From the NCBI GenBank assembly GCA_019240125.1, contig JAFAYW010000058.1, positions 1-45,009 of the forward strand: a stretch of DNA of 45,009 nt. The letters are read 5' to 3'. The notes beneath the pieces are model-generated. The model did not search any database, was not told the DNA's origin, and was given only the letters and a program-made list of their open reading frames with translations. The translations under genes were made by a program, and so were the position numbers. Every line of letters begins with the position of its first letter. Position 1 is the stretch's first letter. This DNA is from Alphaproteobacteria bacterium (lineage in GTDB: Bacteria; Pseudomonadota; Alphaproteobacteria; ATCC43930; CGMCC-115725). Of this stretch, positions 24,522 through 32,894 are shown one piece after another.

Positions 24522-25025
24522 ATGGACGCCGACGCCAAGAAAACCGCGCTGCGCATGATCCCTTATGGCATCTACGTGCTGACCGCCGATGACGGAAAGG
24601 GCAATGTCGCCGCCGCCACGGTCAACTGGGTGACGCAGAGCGCGTTTGCGCCGCCGCTTGTCGTGGTCGGGGTAAAGACTGACAGCCATGGCTATGCGAT
24701 CGTTAAGGAAACCAAGACCTTCACGCTCAACATGCTCGGCAAGGAGCACAAGGGCATGGCCTTCACCTTCTTCAAGCCGGCCGCCCTCGCCGATGGCAAG
24801 CTTTCCGGGCAGGCGTTCCACAAAGGCGCCAATGGCGCGCCGATCCTCGATGCCGCTCTGGCCTCTGTCGAGTGCAAGGTGACCAGCATCGTCGAACAAG
24901 GCGACCACCACATTGTCGTCGCCGAGGTGACCGAGGCGCATGTGCCGAACCCGATCTCCGGCCGGCCGGATGTCGCGATCCTGGAGATGAAGGATCTCGG
25001 CGAAAACGTCTTCTACGGCGGCTGA
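24522..25025 (+). CDS. Flavin reductase-like protein, FMN-binding split barrel
   Basis: A 167-residue protein. The N-terminus ALRMIPYGIYVLTADDG and the following AATVNWVTQSAFAPPLVVVG fit the flavin_reduct domain; KTFTLNMLGKEHKGMAFTFF and the closing GDHHIVVAEVTEAHV are also typical. Such proteins reduce FMN with NAD(P)H or carry FMN for partner enzymes. GGAGG stands before the ATG. It could supply FMNH2 to the NtaA/DszA-type monooxygenase at 18746, but it lies in a separate transcription unit, so the link is only inference. Confidence 0.88.
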   Translation: MDADAKKTALRMIPYGIYVLTADDGKGNVAAATVNWVTQSAFAPPLVVVGVKTDSHGYAIVKETKTFTLNMLGKEHKGMAFTFFKPAALADGKLSGQAFHKGANGAPILDAALASVECKVTSIVEQGDHHIVVAEVTEAHVPNPISGRPDVAILEMKDLGENVFYGG

Positions 25026-25060
25026 GATTGCGCAAGGTCGGGCGCTCGACGGATCAGCCG

Positions 25061-25465
25061 ATGGCGCTCGACCTCACCTCCTTTGAAAACGCCGTGCAGC
25101 GCCTGCGCGACGGGCTCGCCCGGCATGATCGCGAGCCGGATGACGAGCAGCTCCGCGACGGGCTGATCCAGCGGTTCGAGTTTACCTATGAGCTGGCGCA
25201 CAAGATGCTGAGGCGCTGGTTACGGGCACAATCCGCATCTCCGGACGATATCGCGGCGTTGTCCTTTGCCGATTTAATACGCGTCGGCAATGCCCAGGGC
25301 GTCCTGGCCGCGGAGTGGACTGCATGGCGCCGTTTCCGAGAGATGCGGACGCGCACCAGTCACACCTATGACGCGAAGGCGGCGCAGGATGTCGCCGCAA
25401 GCGTGCCTGCTTTCCTAAAGGAAGTCGAACATCTGCTCACCGAGCTGCGGCGGCGGCCGGTGTGA
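25061..25465 (+). CDS. HepT-like HEPN protein (HI0074 family), toxin partner of MNT
   Basis: A 134-residue helical protein of the nucleotidyltransferase substrate-binding (HI0074) group. FEFTYELAHKMLRRWL (about residues 39-54) and the catalytic-type motif Arg96-x4-His101-x-Tyr103 (in RTRTSHTY) are present. In HepT/MNT (type VII) modules this RX4HXY motif forms the HEPN RNase site, and the Tyr is the residue that MNT modifies with AMP, switching the toxin off. The residue after Arg is Thr instead of the usual Asn. It overlaps the MNT start by four bases (GTGA). The start at ATG 25061 fits the family length; the longer open frame is a shadow of the flavin reductase. Confidence 0.87.
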   Translation: MALDLTSFENAVQRLRDGLARHDREPDDEQLRDGLIQRFEFTYELAHKMLRRWLRAQSASPDDIAALSFADLIRVGNAQGVLAAEWTAWRRFREMRTRTSHTYDAKAAQDVAASVPAFLKEVEHLLTELRRRPV

Positions 25466-25809
25466 CCCCATTTCCGGCCATCGACCTGACAGACGGGCAT
25501 CGCCGGCTCGTTACCCAAATACTTCGTCAGCACCTCCCGGCTGCCAGCCGTGTGTGGGTGGTGGGATCGCGCGCCACCGGACGGGCGCGGCCCTACTCCG
25601 ACCTCGATCTGGCGATTGATGCAGGGCAATACCTGACGCTCGACCAGCTTGCCATTCTGCGCGAGGCGTTTGAGGAGAGCGATCTGCCTTTTACGGTCGA
25701 TTTGATTGATTGGGCGGCCGCCGATGACCGCTTCCGTTCCCTCTCGGCCGGCGAGCGCCGCCCTCTGATCGCGCCGGAACATCCGCTCGATCCGGGGGGC
25801 GCGCGATGA
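25462..25809 (+). CDS. MNT-family minimal nucleotidyltransferase, antitoxin
   Basis: A 115-residue protein with the polymerase-beta fold motif GSX10DXD: Gly35-Ser36 to Asp47-Leu-Asp49, in GSRATGRARPYSDLDLAID, and a third acidic residue in FTVDLIDW (Asp80 or Asp83). All catalytic residues look intact, so it should add AMP to the HepT partner. Start is GTG 25462, overlapping the HepT stop. Its own stop overlaps the ATG of the K+ channel gene (ATGA, 25806-25809), which is unusual for a toxin-antitoxin pair. Confidence 0.88.
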   Translation: MTPFPAIDLTDGHRRLVTQILRQHLPAASRVWVVGSRATGRARPYSDLDLAIDAGQYLTLDQLAILREAFEESDLPFTVDLIDWAAADDRFRSLSAGERRPLIAPEHPLDPGGAR

Positions 25810-26768
25810 GACAAACCGGCCGGCGTCCGCTCGGTCGAGCGGGCCGCAATCGTCTCGCGCATGTACAGAGCGCGCCGCCTGAGGGCGCGGCGATGCCGCC
25901 TATCAGGCTCGTCGGCAGCAGCACAGCCGACGATATCCTCACTGTCGGTCTCGAACGGCCGTGGCACGGCGATATGTATCACTTGGCGCTCAGCGTCGGG
26001 TGGGGACGATTTCTGGTCGCCGGCATCGGCCTCTACATGCTGGCCAATGCAATTTTTGCCGTGTTCTACCTGTTGCAGGACGGCTCGATCGCCAATGCAC
26101 GCCCGGGCTCCTTCGCCGACGCGTTCTTTTTCAGCATTCAGACGATGGCGACGATCGGCTATGGCCAAATGGCGCCGGGCAGCCTCTACGCCAACCTGAT
26201 CGTCACGGTGGAAACCGCGTTCGGCTTGATCCTGCTGGCGGTCATGACAGGCCTCGTCTTCGCGCGTTTTTCGCGGCCGACCGCGCGGGTGCTGTTCAGC
26301 CGCGTCGCGGTCATCGGCCCCTATAACGGCATGCCGACGCTGTCCTTTCGCCTCGCCAACCAGCGTCGCAACCAGATACTGCAGGCCGAAGTCACCGCGA
26401 CTCTGTTGCGCGACGAGTTGACGGATGAGGGCACCCCGATCCGCCGCTTTTACGACCTACCCCTGGCGCGCTATCGAACACCGGTCTTCGCATTGAGCTT
26501 CACGGTGATGCATCAGATCGACCGGGAAAGTCCGCTTTATGGGCTGACCGCCGAGTCGCTGGCGGCCATGCATGCCGAGCTGATTGTCACCGCCAGCGGG
26601 ATCGATGAGACGATCGCCGATCATGTGCACGCGCGCACCTCGTATCTGCCCGATGAAATCCACTGGAACCACCGCTTCGCCGACGTCATGGGCTGGACCC
26701 GGGAAGGCCGTCGGGTGATCGACTACAGCCTTTTCCACGAGACGGTGGCGATCAGCGGGGATGGCTGA
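25806..26768 (+). CDS. Inward-rectifier potassium channel, KirBac type
   Basis: A 320-residue channel. A slide-helix region (WHGDMYHLALSVGWGRFLVA) leads to TM1, then the pore helix FFFSIQTMATIGYGQMAPGS with the K+ selectivity filter Thr116-Ile-Gly-Tyr-Gly120. TM2 (VETAFGLILLAVMTGLVFAR) and a cytoplasmic immunoglobulin-like Kir domain follow (LSFRLANQRRNQILQAEVTA through the HARTSYLPDEIHWNHRF segment). Family channels pass K+ and are gated by lipid and cytoplasmic-domain movements. The first 29 residues, up to Met30 at 25893, precede the conserved core, so that Met is an alternative start; the ATGA overlap and a G-rich Shine-Dalgarno before 25806 favour the upstream one. Confidence 0.9.
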   Translation: MRQTGRRPLGRAGRNRLAHVQSAPPEGAAMPPIRLVGSSTADDILTVGLERPWHGDMYHLALSVGWGRFLVAGIGLYMLANAIFAVFYLLQDGSIANARPGSFADAFFFSIQTMATIGYGQMAPGSLYANLIVTVETAFGLILLAVMTGLVFARFSRPTARVLFSRVAVIGPYNGMPTLSFRLANQRRNQILQAEVTATLLRDELTDEGTPIRRFYDLPLARYRTPVFALSFTVMHQIDRESPLYGLTAESLAAMHAELIVTASGIDETIADHVHARTSYLPDEIHWNHRFADVMGWTREGRRVIDYSLFHETVAISGDG

Positions 26769-26880
26769 GCCAGGCTGGGTTGGCGGTCGGGAAGCCTCGG
26801 CAACCCGACGAGTTGACGCGAGCCGCAGCAACGCTGCCGCGGCGGTGCGTGGTGGGCTTCCTTGCTTTGCGCCTCGCTGT

Positions 26881-26886
26881 TATACT
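26881..26886 (+). promoter_or_regulatory. Candidate -10 box upstream of the large glycosyltransferase gene
   Basis: TATACT, 31 bases before the GTG start at 26917, in an otherwise GC-rich 148-base gap. I see no acceptable -35 at the right distance (TTGCTT at 26862 is only 13 bases away). The AT-rich stretch begins here and continues into the gene. Confidence 0.3.
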
Positions 26887-26916
26887 TGCGCTCGCTTTCA
26901 CGCTTGAGTAGTTGCG

Positions 26917-29900
26917 GTGCAAATTCAGCAAAAAGTTCGTATTCATCAATTTCACTCGGGATCAGGATTAGCTGACGCAATTACCAATTCAATGTTTTTC
27001 GTGCAGGCATTGCTGCGTGAATTTGGTTTCGAGTCGTCGATTTTTGTAGAGCATGTGGAGCCGCGGTTAGCCGGCGCGATTTATGATATCGCCACGGCCC
27101 ACGTCGAAAAGACCGATATCCTGCTGGTCCATCACTCAATGGGGCACAACGCCCTCGATCGTGTTGTGGCATTGACTTGCCGTAAAATTTTGATTTACCA
27201 CAACATTACACCACCAGATTTCTTTGGGCCGAACGATCCCACGCGCCTCTATGCCATAAAAGGGTATGCCCAGTTAACCGTGCTGCGCGACATTGTTGAG
27301 GTGGCTATAGGAGATTCCGCGTTCAATGCACGTCAGCTGGTGCGGCGCGGGTACAGCGATGTCAGGGTTATTCCCTTACTCAAGGATTTTACGGAACTGC
27401 GTTATCTGCCACATCGCAAAGCACCATACTACGACCGATCGGCTGTTTTTCGCATTTTATTTGTTGGCCGGATCGCGCCGCATAAATGTCAGCATCAGCT
27501 GATCGAACTCGTCGACCGCTGCCGCACCTTGTGCGGCTATCCGGTCGAGCTGGTGCTTGCCGGGAGCGTGGCTAGCGAGGACTACAAGTCGCGCCTCGAT
27601 CAGATGGTCGCGCGCTTCGGGTTGGAGGCGCAGGTCCGTTTTACGGGATTGGTCAGTGACGCGGAGCTTTACGGATGGTATCGCGCGGCTAACGCCTATC
27701 TGTCGTTCAGCGAGCACGAAGGGTTTGGCGTGCCGCTTATCGAAGCGATGGCATTCGACTGCCCGGTTGTCGCCTATTCCGGGACCGGAATTGCCGAGAC
27801 CCTTGGCGACGGCGGCATCGGCCTCCCCGACAAAGACCCGACGACGGTGGCGGATGCCTTAACCCGGATCCACGAAGATCGGCTGTTTCGTGCAAGCGTG
27901 ATCAACCGGCAACGCAGCCGACTGCAGGATTTCAGCCGCGAGAGGCTGGCCGCGTCTTTATGGCGCCTGCTGGTCGATCTTGGTGTTGCTGCGGGTGTCT
28001 CACCGGTTTCAGCCGACCTGGTCGGGTTGCGCCCGGCGACGGAGCGGAACGACGCTTCGAGACGCGATTATGTGGTCGAGGGTCCCTATGAGACCTCCTA
28101 CAGCCTCGCGCTGGTCAATCGTAATCTCGCCTGCGCGCTGAGCCGTGGCCACAACACGCGGGCGTTCATCGAACCGTCGGAGGGGACCGAGGATTACACG
28201 GTGAATGAAGCGGCGGCCGATGGACTGCCTGCTGTGGTGCGCGAACTCGTGTGGCGGCCGTCGGTCGATAGCAACTGCATGGTGACGATCCGCAATACTT
28301 ACCCCCCGCGACCCAATGGGATGCTGGGTGACTGGCGGCTGCTTCATCTCGCGTGGGAAGAGAGCGCGCTGCCGGATGGGCTCGCCGGCTTAATCAACCT
28401 GCATGTCGACGGAGTGCTCGTACCCTCGGCTTACGTGCAACGTGTGGTGCGCAACGCCGGCGTGCGCGTTCCGATCGCGGTAATCGGGCATGGCGTGGAT
28501 CACGTGGGCGGATGCCAGACATTTCCCCGCACGCGACAGGCTCGTGGCCCGGTCTCGCCGGCGATGCCCTTTACATTCCTGCACGTGTCGTCCGGACTTG
28601 CCCGCAAAGGGATCGAGGAACTGATTACGGCCTATTGTCTGGCGTTTTCGCGCGATGATCCGGTCATCCTCGTGATCAAGACATTCGACAACGCCGAGAA
28701 CATCGTCGACCACTGGATTCAACGCCTGACGCGAGGGGCGGACTATGCCCCGGCGATCCAGGTCATCTATGATGATCTTGACGCTCAGCAGATGGAGTTC
28801 CTTTACAACGCCGCGGACGCCGTGGTGCTGCCGACGCGCGGCGAGGGGTTCAACCTGCCCGCAGCCGAAGCTCTTTCGCGCGGACTGCCGCTGATCGTGA
28901 CGGGTCACAGCGGACATTTGGATTTCAGTAACAGTACAAATGCGGTGCTACTCGATTTTGTTTATGAGCTCTCTCGCAATCATTTGACCATTCGCAACTC
29001 GTATTGGGCACGGCCTTCGATAGATGGTCTCGTCCAAGGAATGAAGGCTGTTTATGCCAGTGTTCGGACGGAACTCGCTGAGGCGATGGCGGCGTCACAC
29101 CTGGCTGTCAGGAACCCCATCGAGTTACGCTGGAGCAGCGTTGCGAAGGAGATTCAACGATTTGTCGAGACCCTTGAACACAGGCCGGTAATGCTTCGAA
29201 AGCCGAAACTTGCATGGATTTCCACCTATAACGCACGGTGTGGAATCGCGACGCATTCATCGCACCTGCTGGAATTCATCAACGACGCCACCTTCGAGAT
29301 AACGATCATCGCAGACCATCAGGAGAAGGTCGGAGAGGATCCATCGAATATTGTGCGCTTATGGAGCAGCAACGGCGGGGATCTGACGCGGGTCCGCGAA
29401 TTCGTTGCTCGGGGGGCGTTCGATCTCGTCTTTATCCAATATAATTTCAATTTCTACGATTTCCGCGACTTTACCGATATGCTCGTCGAGCTAGGCGTAT
29501 CTAATGTCCCGAGCTTTGTGACACTGCATCGTACAAAGGATTTGGAGCGGCAAGACCGCCTTGTATCCGAGGCGCGGATGATGGAGGCGTTCAACAGTTG
29601 TACGCGCATCTTCGTTCATAGTCTCGAAGACGTGAACCGCCTGCGTGGCTGGGGGGTCACCGAAAACGTGGTTCTGCTTACCCACGGTGTCATCGACCGG
29701 CCGCCGTTGAATCCAGCCGGCCTGCGCGGTGTGCTCGGGTTGGGGCGCTTCGAACCGATCATCGGCAGCTTCGGGTTTATGCTTCCCGGCAAGGGCCTCC
29801 CCGAACTGATTCACAGCTTTGCCTTGCTGCTGCGGACCTGTCCGGAAGCCTACCTGCTCATGCTGAACGCCAATTATCCAAACGCCAGTTCCGTCGCGGA

Positions 29901-30915
29901 ACGCGAGCGATGCGAGGCGCTGGCGCGATTGCTCGGCGTTGAGCATCGTATTCGGCTGTTCGATGAGTTCCTTGATACCGACGAGCTCCTGCTGATGCTC
30001 AACGCGTGCCATGTCGCGGTGTACCCGTATCAAGACTCCGACGAGTCGGCCAGCGGTGCGATCCGGTTAGGGCTTGCTGCCGGTTGCCCGGTTGCCGCCA
30101 CACCGCTGCCGGTCTTTTCCGATCTGTCACAGGTTTTGTACGAATTGCCGGGCACCGAACCGGTGGACATGGCCGAGGGGATAATCTCGTTACTCCGCGA
30201 CAGCCGACAACGCGATGACCTTGTGCGACGGCAACGCGACTGGGTACGTCAGAACAGCTGGTCGGCGCAGGCGGCTCGCATCTCGAACATAATGCTGGGT
30301 TGCCTCGAGGAACGCCGTGGCTGTGCCGTCCGGGTCGCGACACGGGCGATGCTGGGGCCCGCTTCGGAGATCGCCGATGATCCCAAGCCGAACCAAGCAG
30401 TGTCAGCGGGCGAGGCGGCGGCCGAGGACGAAACGCTTCAGCCGGCCGACGCTGCGGCGCGGTCCGGAGATCACGCGGCGGCGCGGCGGATGATGGCGCG
30501 CGCGGATCGTGCCCGCGATCGGCGCGAATGGTCCACCGCCGCGCGCTATTACGCGGAATCGCTGCGGATGAACGGCGACAACCCTGGTGCCTGGGTGCAG
30601 TACGGCCACGCGCTCAAGGAAGGTGGCGACCCAGCGGCAGCGGAAACGGCCTATCGCAAGTCACTCGATATCGACTCCCGCAGTTCCGATACTCACCTGC
30701 AATTGGGGCACGCCCTCAAGCTGCAGGGTCGCAACGTCGAAGCCAGCGTTGAGTATCTGCGCGCGCTGATGCTCGATCCGGGTTCGGAACATGCCGCTGC
30801 CGAATTGAAGGCGCTGGGCTGGCGTCGAGGGAGGATTGAACTTGCGCTCCGCTCACGGCAGGAATCCGCTGACCCTCAGGGCCCGTCCGCAACAGCGGGC
30901 CTAAGGTCGCGGTGA
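26917..30915 (+). CDS. Giant multi-domain glycosyltransferase: three GT4-like modules plus TPRs
   Basis: A 1332-residue protein. Module 1 (about 1-370) starts VRIHQFHSGSGLADAITNSM and has the GT4 donor-site motif EHEGFGVPLIEAMAFDCPVV near residue 268. Module 2 (about 380-740) starts YVVEGPYETSYSLALVNRNL and has RGEGFNLPAAEALSRGLPLI near 642. Module 3 (about 760-1120) starts KLAWISTYNARCGIATHSSH and has DSDESASGAIRLGLAAGCPV near 1041, where the first Glu is less canonical. Residues about 1190-1310 form three TPR repeats. Such tandem enzymes build several linkages of one glycan; the TPRs may scaffold partners. Start is GTG 26917, as the family N-terminus follows at once. The next gene begins one base after its stop. 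Confidence 0.88.
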   Translation: MQIQQKVRIHQFHSGSGLADAITNSMFFVQALLREFGFESSIFVEHVEPRLAGAIYDIATAHVEKTDILLVHHSMGHNALDRVVALTCRKILIYHNITPPDFFGPNDPTRLYAIKGYAQLTVLRDIVEVAIGDSAFNARQLVRRGYSDVRVIPLLKDFTELRYLPHRKAPYYDRSAVFRILFVGRIAPHKCQHQLIELVDRCRTLCGYPVELVLAGSVASEDYKSRLDQMVARFGLEAQVRFTGLVSDAELYGWYRAANAYLSFSEHEGFGVPLIEAMAFDCPVVAYSGTGIAETLGDGGIGLPDKDPTTVADALTRIHEDRLFRASVINRQRSRLQDFSRERLAASLWRLLVDLGVAAGVSPVSADLVGLRPATERNDASRRDYVVEGPYETSYSLALVNRNLACALSRGHNTRAFIEPSEGTEDYTVNEAAADGLPAVVRELVWRPSVDSNCMVTIRNTYPPRPNGMLGDWRLLHLAWEESALPDGLAGLINLHVDGVLVPSAYVQRVVRNAGVRVPIAVIGHGVDHVGGCQTFPRTRQARGPVSPAMPFTFLHVSSGLARKGIEELITAYCLAFSRDDPVILVIKTFDNAENIVDHWIQRLTRGADYAPAIQVIYDDLDAQQMEFLYNAADAVVLPTRGEGFNLPAAEALSRGLPLIVTGHSGHLDFSNSTNAVLLDFVYELSRNHLTIRNSYWARPSIDGLVQGMKAVYASVRTELAEAMAASHLAVRNPIELRWSSVAKEIQRFVETLEHRPVMLRKPKLAWISTYNARCGIATHSSHLLEFINDATFEITIIADHQEKVGEDPSNIVRLWSSNGGDLTRVREFVARGAFDLVFIQYNFNFYDFRDFTDMLVELGVSNVPSFVTLHRTKDLERQDRLVSEARMMEAFNSCTRIFVHSLEDVNRLRGWGVTENVVLLTHGVIDRPPLNPAGLRGVLGLGRFEPIIGSFGFMLPGKGLPELIHSFALLLRTCPEAYLLMLNANYPNASSVAERERCEALARLLGVEHRIRLFDEFLDTDELLLMLNACHVAVYPYQDSDESASGAIRLGLAAGCPVAATPLPVFSDLSQVLYELPGTEPVDMAEGIISLLRDSRQRDDLVRRQRDWVRQNSWSAQAARISNIMLGCLEERRGCAVRVATRAMLGPASEIADDPKPNQAVSAGEAAAEDETLQPADAAARSGDHAAARRMMARADRARDRREWSTAARYYAESLRMNGDNPGAWVQYGHALKEGGDPAAAETAYRKSLDIDSRSSDTHLQLGHALKLQGRNVEASVEYLRALMLDPGSEHAAAELKALGWRRGRIELALRSRQESADPQGPSATAGLRSR

Positions 30916-30916
30916 C

Positions 30917-31972
30917 ATGGCAACATCTGACCTCGCACACGAACCGGTGAAGCCCGCGGCGGAGATGACTCTGCTGGAGGCGACACAACGCGTCTCCTCC
31001 CGCCAAGCCGAGTTGCAAGCCGAGTCGAAGGTTGCCGACCCAGCTGCGCTGCTGGGCATGTTGCGCGAACTCGAAGCGATCTATCAGGAATTCCCCGAAT
31101 TACATGAGGCCCACCCGCCACAGGATTGGTTGGCGCCCGTGTTCACGGCAGTTCTAGTCGACTGCGCTCCGGCCCAGATTGCCGCCCTGCTCAGGACTGC
31201 CGGCGGTACCGCCTCCCCCGGCGGCGTGGCGACAGGCGGGTTGATGCTTTCACTCGCCCGGTCGGCCGCCATCCAGCAGGAACTGGTGCGGAGCCTTGGA
31301 GCGTCTAACGGCCAGGTGGATGAGCGGGCCGACACGGTCGATGTCGTTCTGCGTCTGCTTGAATCGATCGGTGATGTTCCCGCTGAGGACCTGGAGCCAG
31401 TGCTGCGGCCATTGCTGAACCGCGATTTTGGTCCGGACGGATCGAGGGCGGCCATAGGTCCAATCGTGCAGGCGGCGCGCGCCCGTATTGCGCCCCCATC
31501 TGGTACGGGTGGGCTGGTTTCGGTGACCGTGGAGACGCTGATGCGCAAGGCCGCGCGGCTGAGAGCCTTGATTCCGCGGCAGCCGCGCAAGTCGCATCCG
31601 GCTCTGGCCTGGCCGAGTGGCCGCATGACCTTCAACGAATTCTTGATTCAATGGCCGTGCGTCATTCAATTGTCGCCAAATCTTGACGATCGATTGTTCA
31701 TCGAGGAACTGTATCGCGCCATCCTGTTGCGGCCTCCGGCGACCGGCGAACGCGAGCAATATGTGCGGCTATTGCGCCGAGGCGAGATTTCCCGCTCGTG
31801 GATTGTCGAAGACATATTGTCGAGTAGGGAGACGCGTTCGTTGCAGCGGCATGTGCGTGTGGTGATAGGAACGAAGGTCATCACGGAGTCGGAGGACACA
31901 GCCGCGAGCCAGATACCGGCTGTCGCCTGGCCATCCTCGGGCGAGGCCCAAGAGACCCATGGCCGCGGGTAG
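30917..31972 (+). CDS. Protein with a C-terminal DUF4214-like domain, 351 residues
   Basis: A mostly helical protein without a signal peptide. The N-terminal 200 residues match nothing I know and contain HPPQDWLAPVFTAVLVDCAP. At about residues 256-305, DDRLFIEELYRAILLRPPAT and ISRSWIVEDILSSRETR fit the DUF4214 pattern (hhxxLYRxhLxRxPxxxExxxhxxxLxxG). DUF4214 is common in large surface proteins and glycosyltransferases. It starts one base after the glycosyltransferase stop (TGACATG), so the two are translationally coupled and likely work together. Function unknown. Confidence 0.75.
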   Translation: MATSDLAHEPVKPAAEMTLLEATQRVSSRQAELQAESKVADPAALLGMLRELEAIYQEFPELHEAHPPQDWLAPVFTAVLVDCAPAQIAALLRTAGGTASPGGVATGGLMLSLARSAAIQQELVRSLGASNGQVDERADTVDVVLRLLESIGDVPAEDLEPVLRPLLNRDFGPDGSRAAIGPIVQAARARIAPPSGTGGLVSVTVETLMRKAARLRALIPRQPRKSHPALAWPSGRMTFNEFLIQWPCVIQLSPNLDDRLFIEELYRAILLRPPATGEREQYVRLLRRGEISRSWIVEDILSSRETRSLQRHVRVVIGTKVITESEDTAASQIPAVAWPSSGEAQETHGRG

Positions 31973-32015
31973 CCGCGCGCTCTCAACAGAGTGCCACCAT
32001 TTGGCGAGGCGGTAG

Positions 32016-32843
32016 ATGCCGCGGTTCAGCCCCCAGTTCGCCCGCTTCCGCTGGACGCCCGGTCGCACTGGGCGCGACACGGCGCCGCCGCCTGATATCT
32101 CGCGGGCGGCGGCACTCGATTACTTCAACTCACAAATCGCGGGCGCGGTCGAGGGCTGGCTAGGCGATCGGATGTGGCAAGTGATCGACATGATCGGCGA
32201 GATTTTCGACGAACGGCAGATCGACGGCCACATCGTCGAATTTGGCGTGCATCACGGCTTGTTCCTGTTTCTGCTGACCGTGCTCCGCAGGAATGACGAA
32301 AAATGCGTCGCGGTCGACGTCTTCGATCAGCAAGACTTGAATATTGATAAATCCGGCAATGGCTCGCTTGCCATATTCAAATCTCATCTTGATAATTTGA
32401 TCGGACCTTACAAGCAGTACTTCCAGATAGTCCAGCGCGACACGCTCAGCCTCGACATCGGCGAACTGAACGGCCTGTTGGGAGGCCGGCGCGCCAAATG
32501 CGTCTCTATCGATGCTGGTCACACGGTGCACCATGTGTTCAGCGATCTCCTGCTGGCGCAAGACGTCCTGCAAGCCGGCGGCATTGTTGCCGTCGATGAT
32601 TTCATGTCAGTGCATTGGCCGGGAGTGACCGAGGGATTCTACCGCTTCATGAGCACCGCCAATCGGCGACTAAAACCATTTCTGTACTTCCAGAATAAAT
32701 TGTTCCTCACAACAATCTCGGAACACGCAACGTTTGTTGAGCTGCTGCAAGCGAAGATCGAGGGGCGCTATCCGGATGAGGTCCGCTATGTCCGTTGGAA
32801 ACCGGTCGAGCTTGCCGGTGAGCGGTGTATCGCGTTCGCTTAG
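32016..32843 (+). CDS. SAM-dependent methyltransferase, glycan/macrocin-O-methyltransferase-like
   Basis: A 275-residue protein. The SAM motif is GHIVEFGVHHGLFLFLLTVL (about residues 70-90), followed by the CVAVDVFDQQDLNIDKSGNG acidic loop. CVSIDAGHTVHHVFSDLLLA and the closing GGIVAVDDFMSVHWPGVTEG correspond to the metal/active-site region of the Methyltransf_24/TylF-like group. A GAGGCGG sits before the ATG. It lies 43 bases after the DUF4214-like gene in the same direction, so it probably methylates the glycan made by the upstream glycosyltransferases, a guess from context. Confidence 0.8.
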   Translation: MPRFSPQFARFRWTPGRTGRDTAPPPDISRAAALDYFNSQIAGAVEGWLGDRMWQVIDMIGEIFDERQIDGHIVEFGVHHGLFLFLLTVLRRNDEKCVAVDVFDQQDLNIDKSGNGSLAIFKSHLDNLIGPYKQYFQIVQRDTLSLDIGELNGLLGGRRAKCVSIDAGHTVHHVFSDLLLAQDVLQAGGIVAVDDFMSVHWPGVTEGFYRFMSTANRRLKPFLYFQNKLFLTTISEHATFVELLQAKIEGRYPDEVRYVRWKPVELAGERCIAFA

Positions 32844-32894
32844 GACAGCACCTTGCGGCCAGCAACGGTATGGGTGGCCCGCGGCGACGCGGTT

